From Pseudohongiella sp. O18 (GTDB taxonomy: Bacteria; Pseudomonadota; Gammaproteobacteria; Pseudomonadales; Pseudohongiellaceae): a stretch of DNA of 64,000 nucleotides. Below the pieces are notes generated by a model. That model was given only the letters and a program-made list of their open reading frames with translations. It was not told the origin of the DNA and made no database searches. Position numbers and translations under genes: made by a program. This document shows, one piece after another, positions 19,202 through 26,776 of the stretch (positions are counted from its first letter, which is position 1; each line of letters starts with the position of its first letter). The stretch spans positions 1 to 64,000 of the forward strand of contig NZ_JAJSAR010000001.1 in assembly GCF_021729085.1 (NCBI RefSeq), in the 5' to 3' direction.

Positions 19202-20182
19202 TCAGAACTGACTCGCAAAAGCCCGCAGCGCGTCAACTCCAAGCACGTCAGCCGGTGCCAGTTGCAGGTCCTGTCGTGTCACCTGCCCCAGACTGTCATT
19301 CAATGTTGCAAGATGGATATCCTCCTGCGACTTTCGCTCTGCCAGGAAACCCTGCAGACCATCTGGCAGCCGTTTATTCACCACCAGACCGGCAACATCC
19401 ACGCCTGCGCGAACGAGCTGCGCATGCAGCTCTATCGTCTCCAGCACGGGCAGGCGTTCCGCCGCCAGAACGATCACAAAACCTGTCTTGCCGGCGTCGG
19501 AGAGCGCATCACGCAAGCCCGCAAAACGTTGCTTGCGACGATTTAACAGGCGCCGGATCCGGCTTTCGCGATCCTGGTCCTGCTGTGCGGGTTCATCCCC
19601 CAGCGCATTTGCGCCAACACTGGAGTCACGGGCCAGACTCTTGAGGACGGCGCTAAAGCTGTCTGCTTTGTCTCGTCTCTTGATCAAACCTTCGGTCCAC
19701 GCGGACATCATTTCCGGCAATGCCATCAAGCGGGCCGTATGACCTGAAGGCGCCGTGTCAAACACCACCAGATCATAGTCCGATGCCTGTTCAATCACTT
19801 CTGCAATACGCTCCAGCATGGCAGCCTCCTGCATCCCGGGGGCATCGCGGGACAGCTCCATGTGCTTGTCAATTTCACCACTCAAATGAGCCGGCATCAT
19901 ACGTCGCAACGCAGCAGTTACCTCCTCAAGGTGGCGATCAACAGTCTTCTCCGGGTCCAGCTCCAGACCGTCCAGCCCTGAAGCCAGCTTTACCGGCTTG
20001 GGGCCGATGCGTCGATCAAACAGATGACCCAGATTATGGGCGGGGTCTGTCGAGACCAGCAGCACATTCTTGCCCTGGTCCGCTGCAGCCAATGCAGTCG
20101 CTGCGGAAACAGTGGTCTTCCCGACACCACCCTTACCACCAAAAAAAAGAATCTTCCGTGAGCTGGCAAGTTTCAGCAACAT
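19202..20182 (-). CDS. ArsA/Get3-family ATPase
   Basis: Cytosolic ATPase of the SIMIBI class, 326 residues. It has the deviant Walker A FFGGKGGVGKTTVSAATALA, switch I STDPAHNLGHLFD and switch II VVFDTAPSGHTARLMALPE. A long helical middle (residues about 95-130) resembles Get3/ArsA client-binding regions. It is a single ATPase unit, not the two-domain arsenite pump. No arsenic genes are nearby. It overlaps the CC-tail gene by ten bases and belongs to ratA-ratB-CC-tail-ATPase, so partnership with the CC-tail protein is more likely than arsenite efflux. Confidence 0.87.
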   Translation of the reverse strand: MLLKLASSRKILFFGGKGGVGKTTVSAATALAAADQGKNVLLVSTDPAHNLGHLFDRRIGPKPVKLASGLDGLELDPEKTVDRHLEEVTAALRRMMPAHLSGEIDKHMELSRDAPGMQEAAMLERIAEVIEQASDYDLVVFDTAPSGHTARLMALPEMMSAWTEGLIKRRDKADSFSAVLKSLARDSSVGANALGDEPAQQDQDRESRIRRLLNRRKQRFAGLRDALSDAGKTGFVIVLAAERLPVLETIELHAQLVRAGVDVAGLVVNKRLPDGLQGFLAERKSQEDIHLATLNDSLGQVTRQDLQLAPADVLGVDALRAFASQF

Positions 20183-20445
20183 TTGATGTGATCCAATGGA
20201 GAGTGTTCAAGACCCATGCGATGGTGCCATTCATGGAAACGGTCGTAGACCACTGGCAGCAGTTCCAGCGTGTAGTAGGCAGCCGGATTCGGTACGCCCA
20301 ATGTTTCTGCAAACACCATCAGCATAAAAAGATCGTCTTCATCTCTTTGAGCACGCGCAAACGACTGGCGATAGGGCGCCACATAAAACTCTCGCAGCCC
20401 TTTCTCCAGCTGCCTGAAAAAGCTGCCGGGCGACTCCTTACTCAT
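20173..20445 (-). CDS. Small CC-terminal protein (cory-CC-star-like)
   Basis: A 90-residue protein that ends in Cys-Cys immediately before the stop. It has a conserved-looking helical core (LREFYVAPYRQSF, DDLFMLMVFAETLGVPNPAAYYTLELLP). I recognise it as resembling the cory-CC-star family, which is known to occur next to ArsA-family ATPases; that matches the gene immediately downstream. It overlaps ratB by four bases (ATGA) and the ATPase by ten. Function is unknown. The paired C-terminal cysteines could bind a metal or be a recognition tail for the ATPase, which is inference. Confidence 0.72.
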   Translation of the reverse strand: MSKESPGSFFRQLEKGLREFYVAPYRQSFARAQRDEDDLFMLMVFAETLGVPNPAAYYTLELLPVVYDRFHEWHHRMGLEHSPLDHIKCC

Positions 20446-20771
20446 GATTTCTCCGTCGATCTTCTTGCGGTGACTTTCTTCGCGCGTTTCGCCCTGAGAA
20501 GCCGGGCCTCTTTCGGATCAATGATCAATGGCCGGTACAACTCTACGCGATCGTGGTTGGCGAGCTGGTACTGCTCTGCTGTAGGGTTGCCACGGCCATC
20601 GAGCAGACGTGCATAAATCCCTACTCTGACTGTCTGCGGGTCGATTTCCGGAAACTGCTGCAACAGCCCGGAAAGCCCAACTGCCTGCCATGCAGTCGTG
20701 CCATCAGGTACCTCAAGGGACACCTTATGCTGCTGATCCGGCAATGCGTATATCACTGTTACTTCAAGCAT
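20442..20771 (-). CDS. ratB: RnfH-family ubiquitin-like protein (RatB)
   Basis: A 109-residue protein of the RnfH/RatB beta-grasp family. It begins MLEVTVIYALPDQQH and contains VRVGIYARLLD and the family motif DRVELYRPLIIDPKEAR with a basic tail. The start at 20771 lies three bases after the ratA stop, whereas the frame that opens at 20879 runs through ratA. RatA-RatB were described as a toxin-antitoxin-like pair, but an envelope or ubiquinone-related role is also proposed for such pairs. The coupling to the CC-tail/ArsA genes is notable. Confidence 0.9.
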   Translation of the reverse strand: MLEVTVIYALPDQQHKVSLEVPDGTTAWQAVGLSGLLQQFPEIDPQTVRVGIYARLLDGRGNPTAEQYQLANHDRVELYRPLIIDPKEARLLRAKRAKKVTARRSTEKS

Positions 20772-20773
20772 AA

Positions 20774-21205
20774 CTACCCGTAGAGTACCCGTGCACGTGC
20801 GATGACCGAGTCGACCTGCGAATTGGCCGAATGCTGGAAGAGCTTTTCCATAGCGGCACCCAGCAAGGATCCCGACCACTCAAAATGCATTTCCAGACTG
20901 ACTTTGCAGGCCGAATCGGACAGCGAGGTAAAGCGCCATGTCGCATCAAAGCTTCGGAACGGCCCCTCAACCAGCTTCATATGCATTGACTCATTGGGCA
21001 CGAGAGTATTGCGAGTAGTGAAACTGTAGCGAATTCCAGCCTTGCCCAGCGTCAGCTTACCCACCACCACATCTTCGTCACGCTCCAGAATCTCTGCCGC
21101 AATGCAGCCCTGCATGAAATTGGGATACTGTTCGATGTCGTTCACCAGCGCATACATCTGGGCGGCGGAATAATTGACCAGCGCACTGCGCTCTATGCTT
21201 ACCAT
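20774..21205 (-). CDS. ratA: RatA/COQ10-type START-domain protein
   Basis: A 143-residue START/SRPBCC-fold protein homologous to mitochondrial Coq10 and E. coli RatA (YfjG). It begins with IERSALVNYSAAQMYALVNDIEQYPNFMQ, and a DATWRFTSL strand and a hydrophobic C-terminal helix complete the fold. Members bind ubiquinone-like lipids; E. coli RatA was also reported to block 70S ribosome association. It is first of the four-gene minus-strand operon. In many bacteria it is next to smpB, as here, with only the NSS transporter between. Confidence 0.93.
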   Translation of the reverse strand: MVSIERSALVNYSAAQMYALVNDIEQYPNFMQGCIAAEILERDEDVVVGKLTLGKAGIRYSFTTRNTLVPNESMHMKLVEGPFRSFDATWRFTSLSDSACKVSLEMHFEWSGSLLGAAMEKLFQHSANSQVDSVIARARVLYG

Positions 21206-21219
21206 CCTCCGGCTCCCGG

Positions 21220-22650
21220 CTAGCCCGCCAAAAAGGCAATCAGATCAATAGCGAAATACTTCGCCGCCACTGAATTGATGAATACAAACAACAGCACGAC
21301 AGGCACGAAGGTACGCAAAGAGAATGTCAGATAGCGGGCCAGCCCCGAACTGCTGAAACCCGCATCGCCAGAGCTTAGCTCGGCGGCAAAACCGTCACGC
21401 CAGCGATAGGCGCAGATGATACAGGCAAAGAAACCAACCAGCGGCAGAATCACTTCAGAGAAGGTATCCGCGATCAGATCGAACAATGACTTCGGACCAC
21501 CGCCATAGGGGATAAAATCCGTCAGCATCGGTGACATGCCGAATGACAGCGCCGCCAGCACGGCACACAGAGTCACCAGTGTTGCCTGCACTAGCACTGC
21601 CTTGCGACGTGAGAAATTCAACTCGTCAATCATGTAAGCAATCGGGATCTCCAGGATCGACACCAGAGAAGTTACGGCAGCAAAAAACACAAGTGCAAAA
21701 AACACCGTGGCCACCATGCTGGCGCCAAAGTAACCGACCGCCTCCTGCATGGACAGGAATATCTGCGGCAGATAGGTAAAGATCAATCCCACGCTGCTGG
21801 TAGACAGATCATCCGGATCAGTGGCGGGATTGAAAGCAAAGATTGCTGGCAATATCAGCAGGCCTGCCATAAAGGCAACCGAGGTGTCAGCGATGGCAAC
21901 CATCTTGCCTGAATTGGGGATATTGTCCTCCCGGCTGAAATAGGAGCCGTAAGTAATCATGATACCCATGCCCAGAGACAGCGAGAAGAATGCCTGATTC
22001 AAAGCGGCATTGATCACCTGACCATTCAGGCGACTGAAGTCAGGCACCAGGTAGTACTGTACCCCGAGCATTGCATCATCGAGTGTCATGACAAAAAGTA
22101 TAAGTCCCACCAGCATTAAGGCCAGAGTAGGCATCAGCACACGTGCGAGCCTCTCGATGCCTCCTTTGACGCCGCCGAGCAGCACTCCGAACACGAGAAT
22201 CTGAAGCAGTACAAACCAGGGGAAAATGCCTGGGGACCCAATCATTTCTCCAAATGCGGCATCGGTAGCGAGCTCCGACAGACCACCGGTCAGCGCACGA
22301 AACAGAAATATGAGAATCCATACTGTCACGACCGTGTAGAAAACGGCGATCATGAATGGAGTGACTATGGCCAGTTTTCCCGCCCAACGCCAGCCAGTGC
22401 TATTGTTGGTCAGGGCAGAAAATGCGCCAACCGGGTTTCGCCGTGTATGGCGCCCGATAGCGATTTCAGCCAGCAATACCGGGAAACAGATCAAGGCGAC
22501 GAAGAGAATATAGACCATCAGGAAGACAGCACCGCCGTTTTTCGATGCCATGACCGGGAATGCAACCAGATTGCCCAGACCAACTGCCGAACCTGCTGCC
22601 GCCAGCACGAAACCCAGGCGTGAACTGAACTGACCCCGATCTATTGCCAT
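21220..22650 (-). CDS. Sodium-dependent NSS/SNF-family transporter
   Basis: Inner-membrane sodium symporter for amino acids or similar small molecules (LeuT fold), 476 residues with about 11-12 hydrophobic helices. The signature of helix 1 (SRLGFVLAAAGSAVGLGNLVAFP) is clear, and the unwound helix-6 region and the GMGIMITYGSYFSRED segment follow. The ATG at 22650 has AGAGGACA upstream; the longer frame runs into the smpB promoter region. Substrate cannot be deduced. It lies between ratA and smpB and is divergent from smpB. Confidence 0.92.
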   Translation of the reverse strand: MAIDRGQFSSRLGFVLAAAGSAVGLGNLVAFPVMASKNGGAVFLMVYILFVALICFPVLLAEIAIGRHTRRNPVGAFSALTNNSTGWRWAGKLAIVTPFMIAVFYTVVTVWILIFLFRALTGGLSELATDAAFGEMIGSPGIFPWFVLLQILVFGVLLGGVKGGIERLARVLMPTLALMLVGLILFVMTLDDAMLGVQYYLVPDFSRLNGQVINAALNQAFFSLSLGMGIMITYGSYFSREDNIPNSGKMVAIADTSVAFMAGLLILPAIFAFNPATDPDDLSTSSVGLIFTYLPQIFLSMQEAVGYFGASMVATVFFALVFFAAVTSLVSILEIPIAYMIDELNFSRRKAVLVQATLVTLCAVLAALSFGMSPMLTDFIPYGGGPKSLFDLIADTFSEVILPLVGFFACIICAYRWRDGFAAELSSGDAGFSSSGLARYLTFSLRTFVPVVLLFVFINSVAAKYFAIDLIAFLAG

Positions 22651-22761
22651 GATGTGTCCTCTTGTTGTTGATCTGCGGATTTTAGGGAGTCTGCCCAGCA
22701 ACCGCAAATATAGGCCGGCAATTTTAGCGAAGGCATGGAAATAAATGTATAATCCGCCGCC

Positions 22762-23244
22762 ATGGCCAAAGCAAAGAAATCCAAAGTCCCCGATACTACC
22801 ATTGTCCGCAATAAAAAGGCGCTCCACGACTATTTTGTGGAAGACACTTTTGAAGCCGGTATGGCACTGGAAGGCTGGGAAGTAAAAAGTCTGCGCGAGG
22901 GGAAAGTGCAGCTGGTGGACAGCTATGTCATTCTGAAAGATGGCGAGGCATCCATTATCGGCTGTCGCATTAACCCGCTGAACAGCGCCAGCACACATGT
23001 AGTTGCCGATCCGGATCGCACCCGCAAGCTGCTATTGCACAAGAAGGAGCTCGCACGGATGTTCTCCAGCGTGCAGCAGAAGGGCCACACCTGCATCGCC
23101 ACCAAGCTTTACTGGAAGGGACACTTGGTCAAGTGTCAGGTAGCGCTGGCAAAAGGCAAGAAGGATCACGATAAGCGTGACACGATCAAGGATCGCGAAT
23201 GGGCGATTCAGAAACAGCGTGTCGTTCGCCATCAGAACCGTTGA
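22762..23244 (+). CDS. smpB: SsrA-binding protein SmpB
   Basis: Small basic protein that carries tmRNA to stalled ribosomes for trans-translation. It starts with a Lys-rich segment, then the OB-fold with [35 protein letters not shown], and ends in a basic tail ([22 protein letters not shown]) that mimics the codon-anticodon helix. 160 residues is normal. Its RNA partner, ssrA, lies 740 bases downstream on the same strand, separated only by a HAD gene. Confidence 0.98.
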   Translation: MAKAKKSKVPDTTIVRNKKALHDYFVEDTFEAGMALEGWEVKSLREGKVQLVDSYVILKDGEASIIGCRINPLNSASTHVVADPDRTRKLLLHKKELARMFSSVQQKGHTCIATKLYWKGHLVKCQVALAKGKKDHDKRDTIKDREWAIQKQRVVRHQNR

Positions 23245-23265
23245 AGCCCGGACACTGATTAATCC

Positions 23266-23919
23266 ATGAGAACCCAGCCCTTCAAGGTGGCGATATTCGA
23301 CTGGGACGGCACCGTTGTCGACTCCGTCGAACACATCACTGACTGCCTGCATCACGCCGCCACTACCATTGGCTTTCCAGCGCTGGAGCGGGCCGCTTAC
23401 CGTAACATCATCGGCCTGGGGCTCGTAGAGGCACTGAAACAGCTTTATCCCGGCATAACAGCTGAGCAGATGGGCAGCATGCGTGAGGCCTATAGCCGGC
23501 ATTTTATGGCAACCTCTGCTGCAAATCAGCGCGTATTTCCCGGGATTACCGGCATTCTGGAAGCACTGCACAGCAGCAACCGCCTCTGCGCCATCGCCAC
23601 CGGTAAAAGCCGCCGCGGACTCGATCTCGCTCTGCAGGCCAGCGGGCTGGCACACTGGTTTCACCTCAGTCGCTGTGCGGATGAAACACGCTCCAAACCG
23701 GATCCCGCAATGCTGCTGGAAATACTGGCACACTTCCAGATCGAGCCAGATGAGGCGGTCATGATCGGAGATACTGTCTACGACCTGGCCATGGCAGAGG
23801 CAATTGGTATGCCCGCCATCGGCGTGACCTGGGGCGTTCATGAGTCCGAAGCCCTGGCGGCGCACAAGCCCATCGCGATCACTGGCGACATGGCAGAGCT
23901 TCAGGCCCTGCTGCGCTGA
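23266..23919 (+). CDS. HAD-IA family phosphatase (Gph-like)
   Basis: Phosphoglycolate-phosphatase-like hydrolase, 217 residues. Motif I is FDWDGTVVDSVE, motif II CAIATGKSRRGLD, the motif III Lys is in RSKPDPAML, and motif IV is MIGDTVYDLAMAEAIGM. An alpha-helical cap occupies residues about 15-85. It probably removes phosphate from a small metabolite; phosphoglycolate is one option but the substrate is unproven. It lies 22 bases after smpB and just upstream of ssrA. Confidence 0.88.
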   Translation: MRTQPFKVAIFDWDGTVVDSVEHITDCLHHAATTIGFPALERAAYRNIIGLGLVEALKQLYPGITAEQMGSMREAYSRHFMATSAANQRVFPGITGILEALHSSNRLCAIATGKSRRGLDLALQASGLAHWFHLSRCADETRSKPDPAMLLEILAHFQIEPDEAVMIGDTVYDLAMAEAIGMPAIGVTWGVHESEALAAHKPIAITGDMAELQALLR

Positions 23920-23985
23920 CAACCACCCACGGTGAAATAAATCAACGGGCTTACCTGTCTTATGTGATACACTGAAAGTCATTTC

Positions 23986-24347
23986 GGGGCTGATTTGGAT
24001 TCGACGCCGGTATCAAAATCCGAGGTGCATGCCGAGAGGGTATAGACTCTCGTAAATCAATCTATGCAACTTCTATAGTTGCCAACGACGAAAACTACGC
24101 TCTCGCAGCCTAAATAGAGCCGCGAGCGATTGCCACCGGGATGCCTGTAAACCAGTGATCGCAATCGTCATATAGAACAGGATCGCTGTGGAGTGTGCCT
24201 GGCGCAAAGCAGCTAAAACTCACCAGGCTCGCCCAAACCGCCCTGCCCGTCGGGCCGGTACGGGTTAACTCAATAGACGACGCTAAGCATGTAGATCCGA
24301 GGACAGCGGACTGACGGACGCGGGTTCAACTCCCGCCAGCTCCACCA
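23986..24347 (+). ncRNA. ssrA: Transfer-messenger RNA (tmRNA)
   Basis: One-piece tmRNA of about 362 bases. The 5' acceptor side begins GGGGCTGATTTGGATTCGACG. The 3' end carries a T-arm (GGGTTCAACTCCCGCCAGCTCC) and an encoded CCA. The tag reading frame is GCC AAC GAC GAA AAC TAC GCT CTC GCA GCC TAA (24081-24113), giving ANDENYALAA. With SmpB it rescues ribosomes on non-stop mRNA and tags products for ClpXP-type proteolysis. A strong terminator follows four bases later. Confidence 0.97.
24081..24113 (+). other. tmRNA proteolysis-tag reading frame
   Basis: Ten codons from the resume codon GCC to TAA encode ANDENYALAA. The terminal LAA-type degron is like that of E. coli (ANDENYALAA), which supports a gammaproteobacterial source. 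Confidence 0.95.
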
Positions 24348-24351
24348 ATTG

Positions 24352-24397
24352 AAAAGCAAAGGGGCGGTATCTCGCGATACCGCCCCTTTGCTTTTTC
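24352..24397 (+). terminator. Intrinsic terminator of ssrA
   Basis: A near-perfect long inverted repeat, AAAGCAAAGGGGCGGTATC / GATACCGCCCCTTTGCTTT with loop TCGC, ends in a T-run. It starts four bases after the encoded CCA. This is the strongest intrinsic terminator in the window, and its symmetric A/T flanks could work in both directions. Confidence 0.9.
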
Positions 24398-24691
24398 AAC
24401 CAGGGATATGCGCGCTGTTGATCTCAATACGCCCGGGATCACAAAACGGCAGGACAGCCGTTTTGGACGCCGCTTGCCGGCGGTGCGAAGCACCGAGCGC
24501 CAGGGAAGGCGCGAGTCCACTCCCGCCAGCCAAAATTCTTGGCGCCGTCCGGTATCGGGACATCTGACAGCAGCTCACTTTATCTTGTTCCAGCGCCCGT
24601 TTAACGTTCTTTGAGATTCCCCACAAAAGTTTTGTGATCAATGATCGATATTACCGAATAACAACACCGAGAACCTGTTGCGGAGACAATT
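24398..24691. other. Structured intergenic region after tmRNA
   Basis: About 294 bases with no credible gene. It holds a nine-base hairpin (CAAAACGGC/GCCGTTTTG, 24442-24465), a second hairpin (CGGTGC-GAA-GCACCG, 24481-24495), then the degenerate tmRNA 3'-end copy at 24511-24540. Short ORFs here lack ribosome sites and match nothing known. It may be the scar of an element once integrated at ssrA. Confidence 0.4.
24511..24540 (+). repeat. Degenerate direct copy of the tmRNA 3' end
   Basis: The segment contains ACTCCCGCCAGC, identical to bases 24329-24340 within the tmRNA T-arm/acceptor, followed by CAAAATT where tmRNA has TCCACCAATT, and preceded by a GCGnGnnTC pattern shared with the T-arm. 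Spacing between copies is 190 bases. Integrases that target ssrA leave direct repeats of this kind, but no integrase gene is present. Confidence 0.45.
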
Positions 24692-25996
24692 GTGTTTAAT
24701 ATTGGCAACAACAAACAAAAAGCAGCCGAACTCGAGGCACAACTGAAATCTCAGCGCAATTTCATCACAGCAATCGAAACGCACCTGGCCTGTATCGAGT
24801 TTTCACCACAGGGCACAATTCTGCACGCCAGTCCTCGCTTTCTCAAGGTGGTTGGATATACGCTGGAGGAAGTCAAAGATCAGCATCATCGAATCTTCTG
24901 CAGCCCGGAATACACCAGCAGCGACGCTTATGGTGACTTCTGGAAGCGGCTCGCCAGTGGCCACTCTCATCACGGTAATTTTCAGAGATTTCACAAAGAT
25001 GGCAGCACCTTGTGGGTGGAGGCTACCTATTTTCCAGTGCTTGAAAACAATCAGGTAATCAAGATTGTAAAAATTGCCAAAGACGTCACCAGTCAAACCC
25101 GTCAAAAGCGCGAATATGAGGCATTGCTAAAAGCACTGGATAGCTCACAGGCAGTTATCGAGTTCAACCCTGATGGCACCGTTATCACAGCAAACGCTTT
25201 GTTTCTGGCTACCATGAAATACAAGTTGCACGACATCGTCGGCAAGCATCATCGCATGTTTTGCGATGACCGGTTCTATCGTGACAACCCTGACTTCTGG
25301 GACCGGCTCGCAAAAGGCAGATTTGAATCCGGTCAGTTCATGCGCTTTGATAGCCAGGGCAGGGAAATTCATCTCGAAGCAAGCTATAACCCGGTGTTCG
25401 GAGAAAGCGGCGAAGTAGTTAAAGTAGTAAAGTTCGCATCTGATGTCAGCGACAAAGCCAATCAACGCAAGGCAATTATGCAAACCTCACAAGTTGCTGC
25501 AGAAGTTTCAACCGAGAATGCTTCGGCCTGGGTAAAGTGCAGCGAACTATTTCACGAAGTTGTAGGCAATACAAACCGAATTGTGGACGAGCTATCCTCC
25601 ACTTCCGATATTCTGGCCAAGTTAGACACTCAGTCACGGGAAATATCTAAAATCGTCAATACTATCCGTGGCATTGCGGATCAGACCAATTTGCTGGCCC
25701 TGAATGCAGCCATCGAAGCCGCACGCGCCGGTGATCATGGCCGTGGATTTGCTGTTGTTGCAGATGAGGTGCGGCAACTGGCATCTCGCACCAGCAGCTC
25801 CACGCTTGAAATAGAAAATGTCGTGGACACCAACAACGGGCTGACCGGCGTTATCCTGGAACGAATAAACACTATCTGCATTGACTCCAACCAGGAGCAG
25901 GAACTGATCAGCCAGGTAACCTCTGTTTTTGATAGCATCAAAAAGTCGTCTGATCGAGTCAACCAGGCAATGGCAGAGTTGGGCGCAATAAACTGA
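24692..25996 (+). CDS. Soluble double-PAS methyl-accepting chemotaxis protein (BdlA-like)
   Basis: A 434-residue cytoplasmic chemoreceptor without transmembrane helices. Two tandem, mutually similar PAS domains (residues about 25-135 and 145-255) each carry an HHR-[IM]-FC segment and a G-F-x-R-F strand. The MCP signalling domain follows with the hairpin tip [37 protein letters not shown]. Layout and length match the biofilm-dispersal regulator BdlA and Aer-type sensors. The signalling helix after the tip is short and there is no CheR-docking pentapeptide. The start is GTG with CGGAGACA upstream. No che genes are nearby. Confidence 0.88.
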   Translation: MFNIGNNKQKAAELEAQLKSQRNFITAIETHLACIEFSPQGTILHASPRFLKVVGYTLEEVKDQHHRIFCSPEYTSSDAYGDFWKRLASGHSHHGNFQRFHKDGSTLWVEATYFPVLENNQVIKIVKIAKDVTSQTRQKREYEALLKALDSSQAVIEFNPDGTVITANALFLATMKYKLHDIVGKHHRMFCDDRFYRDNPDFWDRLAKGRFESGQFMRFDSQGREIHLEASYNPVFGESGEVVKVVKFASDVSDKANQRKAIMQTSQVAAEVSTENASAWVKCSELFHEVVGNTNRIVDELSSTSDILAKLDTQSREISKIVNTIRGIADQTNLLALNAAIEAARAGDHGRGFAVVADEVRQLASRTSSSTLEIENVVDTNNGLTGVILERINTICIDSNQEQELISQVTSVFDSIKKSSDRVNQAMAELGAIN

Positions 25997-26122
25997 CAAC
26001 AGCGGAAATGTGACTTCCCTGGGCTGGTTTATTATCACCCATTGCCCGTGTCAGGCGTTGAGCACCTCTTGCGTTGGCCCAGGCGGCACGGTCTTTTGCC
26101 TAGCCCTACGACACTGGCGCTT

Positions 26123-26776
26123 TCAGCCAGTCAGTATCTCGAATCTATCGCTATGTTGTGGTTGCCCGCGAACGGCGGCATAGTCGTGCGGGTGATTGAT
26201 ATTGGCAAACTGAACAGCATCGACCCCTGGTAATCGCACCTCGACTACAGGCTTATGTTCCAGCCAGCGGTGAACGGAGCGGCCGCCAGCATCCAGCCAG
26301 TCACGCAGATCAGCTCGCCAGTGCCCCGGATTCAACGCCAGGCACAAAGGCTGCCGCTGTGTGCCATCGTGCAACACCGCTATTGTGTCCGGTGAGCACA
26401 GGCTGCTCACCAGCTCTAGCGGCAGCAGCGCAGGCAGCAACGGCATATCACAGGGAACAATCACCAAGGGTATGTTGCCTGAGGCGACCGCCAAGATTGA
26501 CTCAATGCCGCCCAGAGGCCCCACACGCACCGGTCTCAGGTCAGCAACTACAATCCCCGGCATGCGCCCGTAGATGCTCAGGTTTCGGTTTGCGCTGATA
26601 ATCACAGAAGTATCTGGCAAGCCGGGACAGCGAAATCGATCCGCAAGCATCTCGACAAATGTGACCTGACGCTCTAGCAGGCGCAGGCCGAGCAGACCTT
26701 TATCCTGCCCGCCCATTCGCTGCCCGGCGCCGCCACAAAGAATCGCCAGATCGTATCGGCCGTTGCCGTCAAACAT
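26123..26776 (-). CDS. mobA: Molybdenum cofactor guanylyltransferase MobA
   Basis: Attaches GMP to Mo-molybdopterin to form the guanine dinucleotide cofactor needed by NasA-type nitrate reductases. The N-terminal nucleotide-binding motif LCGGAGQRMGGQDKGLLGL is intact, as are RPVRVGPLGGIESIL and VIVPCDMPLLP. 217 residues. It is the last gene of the nirB-to-mobA operon, starting directly after the cobA/porin stop. Its presence there fits cofactor supply for the upstream nasA. Confidence 0.94.
   Translation of the reverse strand: MFDGNGRYDLAILCGGAGQRMGGQDKGLLGLRLLERQVTFVEMLADRFRCPGLPDTSVIISANRNLSIYGRMPGIVVADLRPVRVGPLGGIESILAVASGNIPLVIVPCDMPLLPALLPLELVSSLCSPDTIAVLHDGTQRQPLCLALNPGHWRADLRDWLDAGGRSVHRWLEHKPVVEVRLPGVDAVQFANINHPHDYAAVRGQPQHSDRFEILTG

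Noticed and set aside
19202-20182. Arsenite efflux ATPase
   Set aside because: It has a single ATPase unit, no arsB, arsR, arsC or arsD nearby, and an operon context with ratAB and the CC-tail gene.
20442-21205. ratA-ratB as a toxin-antitoxin module
   Set aside because: The pair is widely conserved, chromosomal and COQ10/RnfH-like; nothing in the sequence shows addiction function, so I kept the neutral family names.
23032-23982. A 316-codon open frame on the minus strand
   Set aside because: It runs antisense across smpB and the HAD gene, both of which have clear conserved motifs, and its translation has no recognisable domain.
24349-24641. Small open frames in the region after tmRNA
   Set aside because: They lack ribosome sites, span the terminator hairpin, and occur on both strands only because the stretch is GC-rich.
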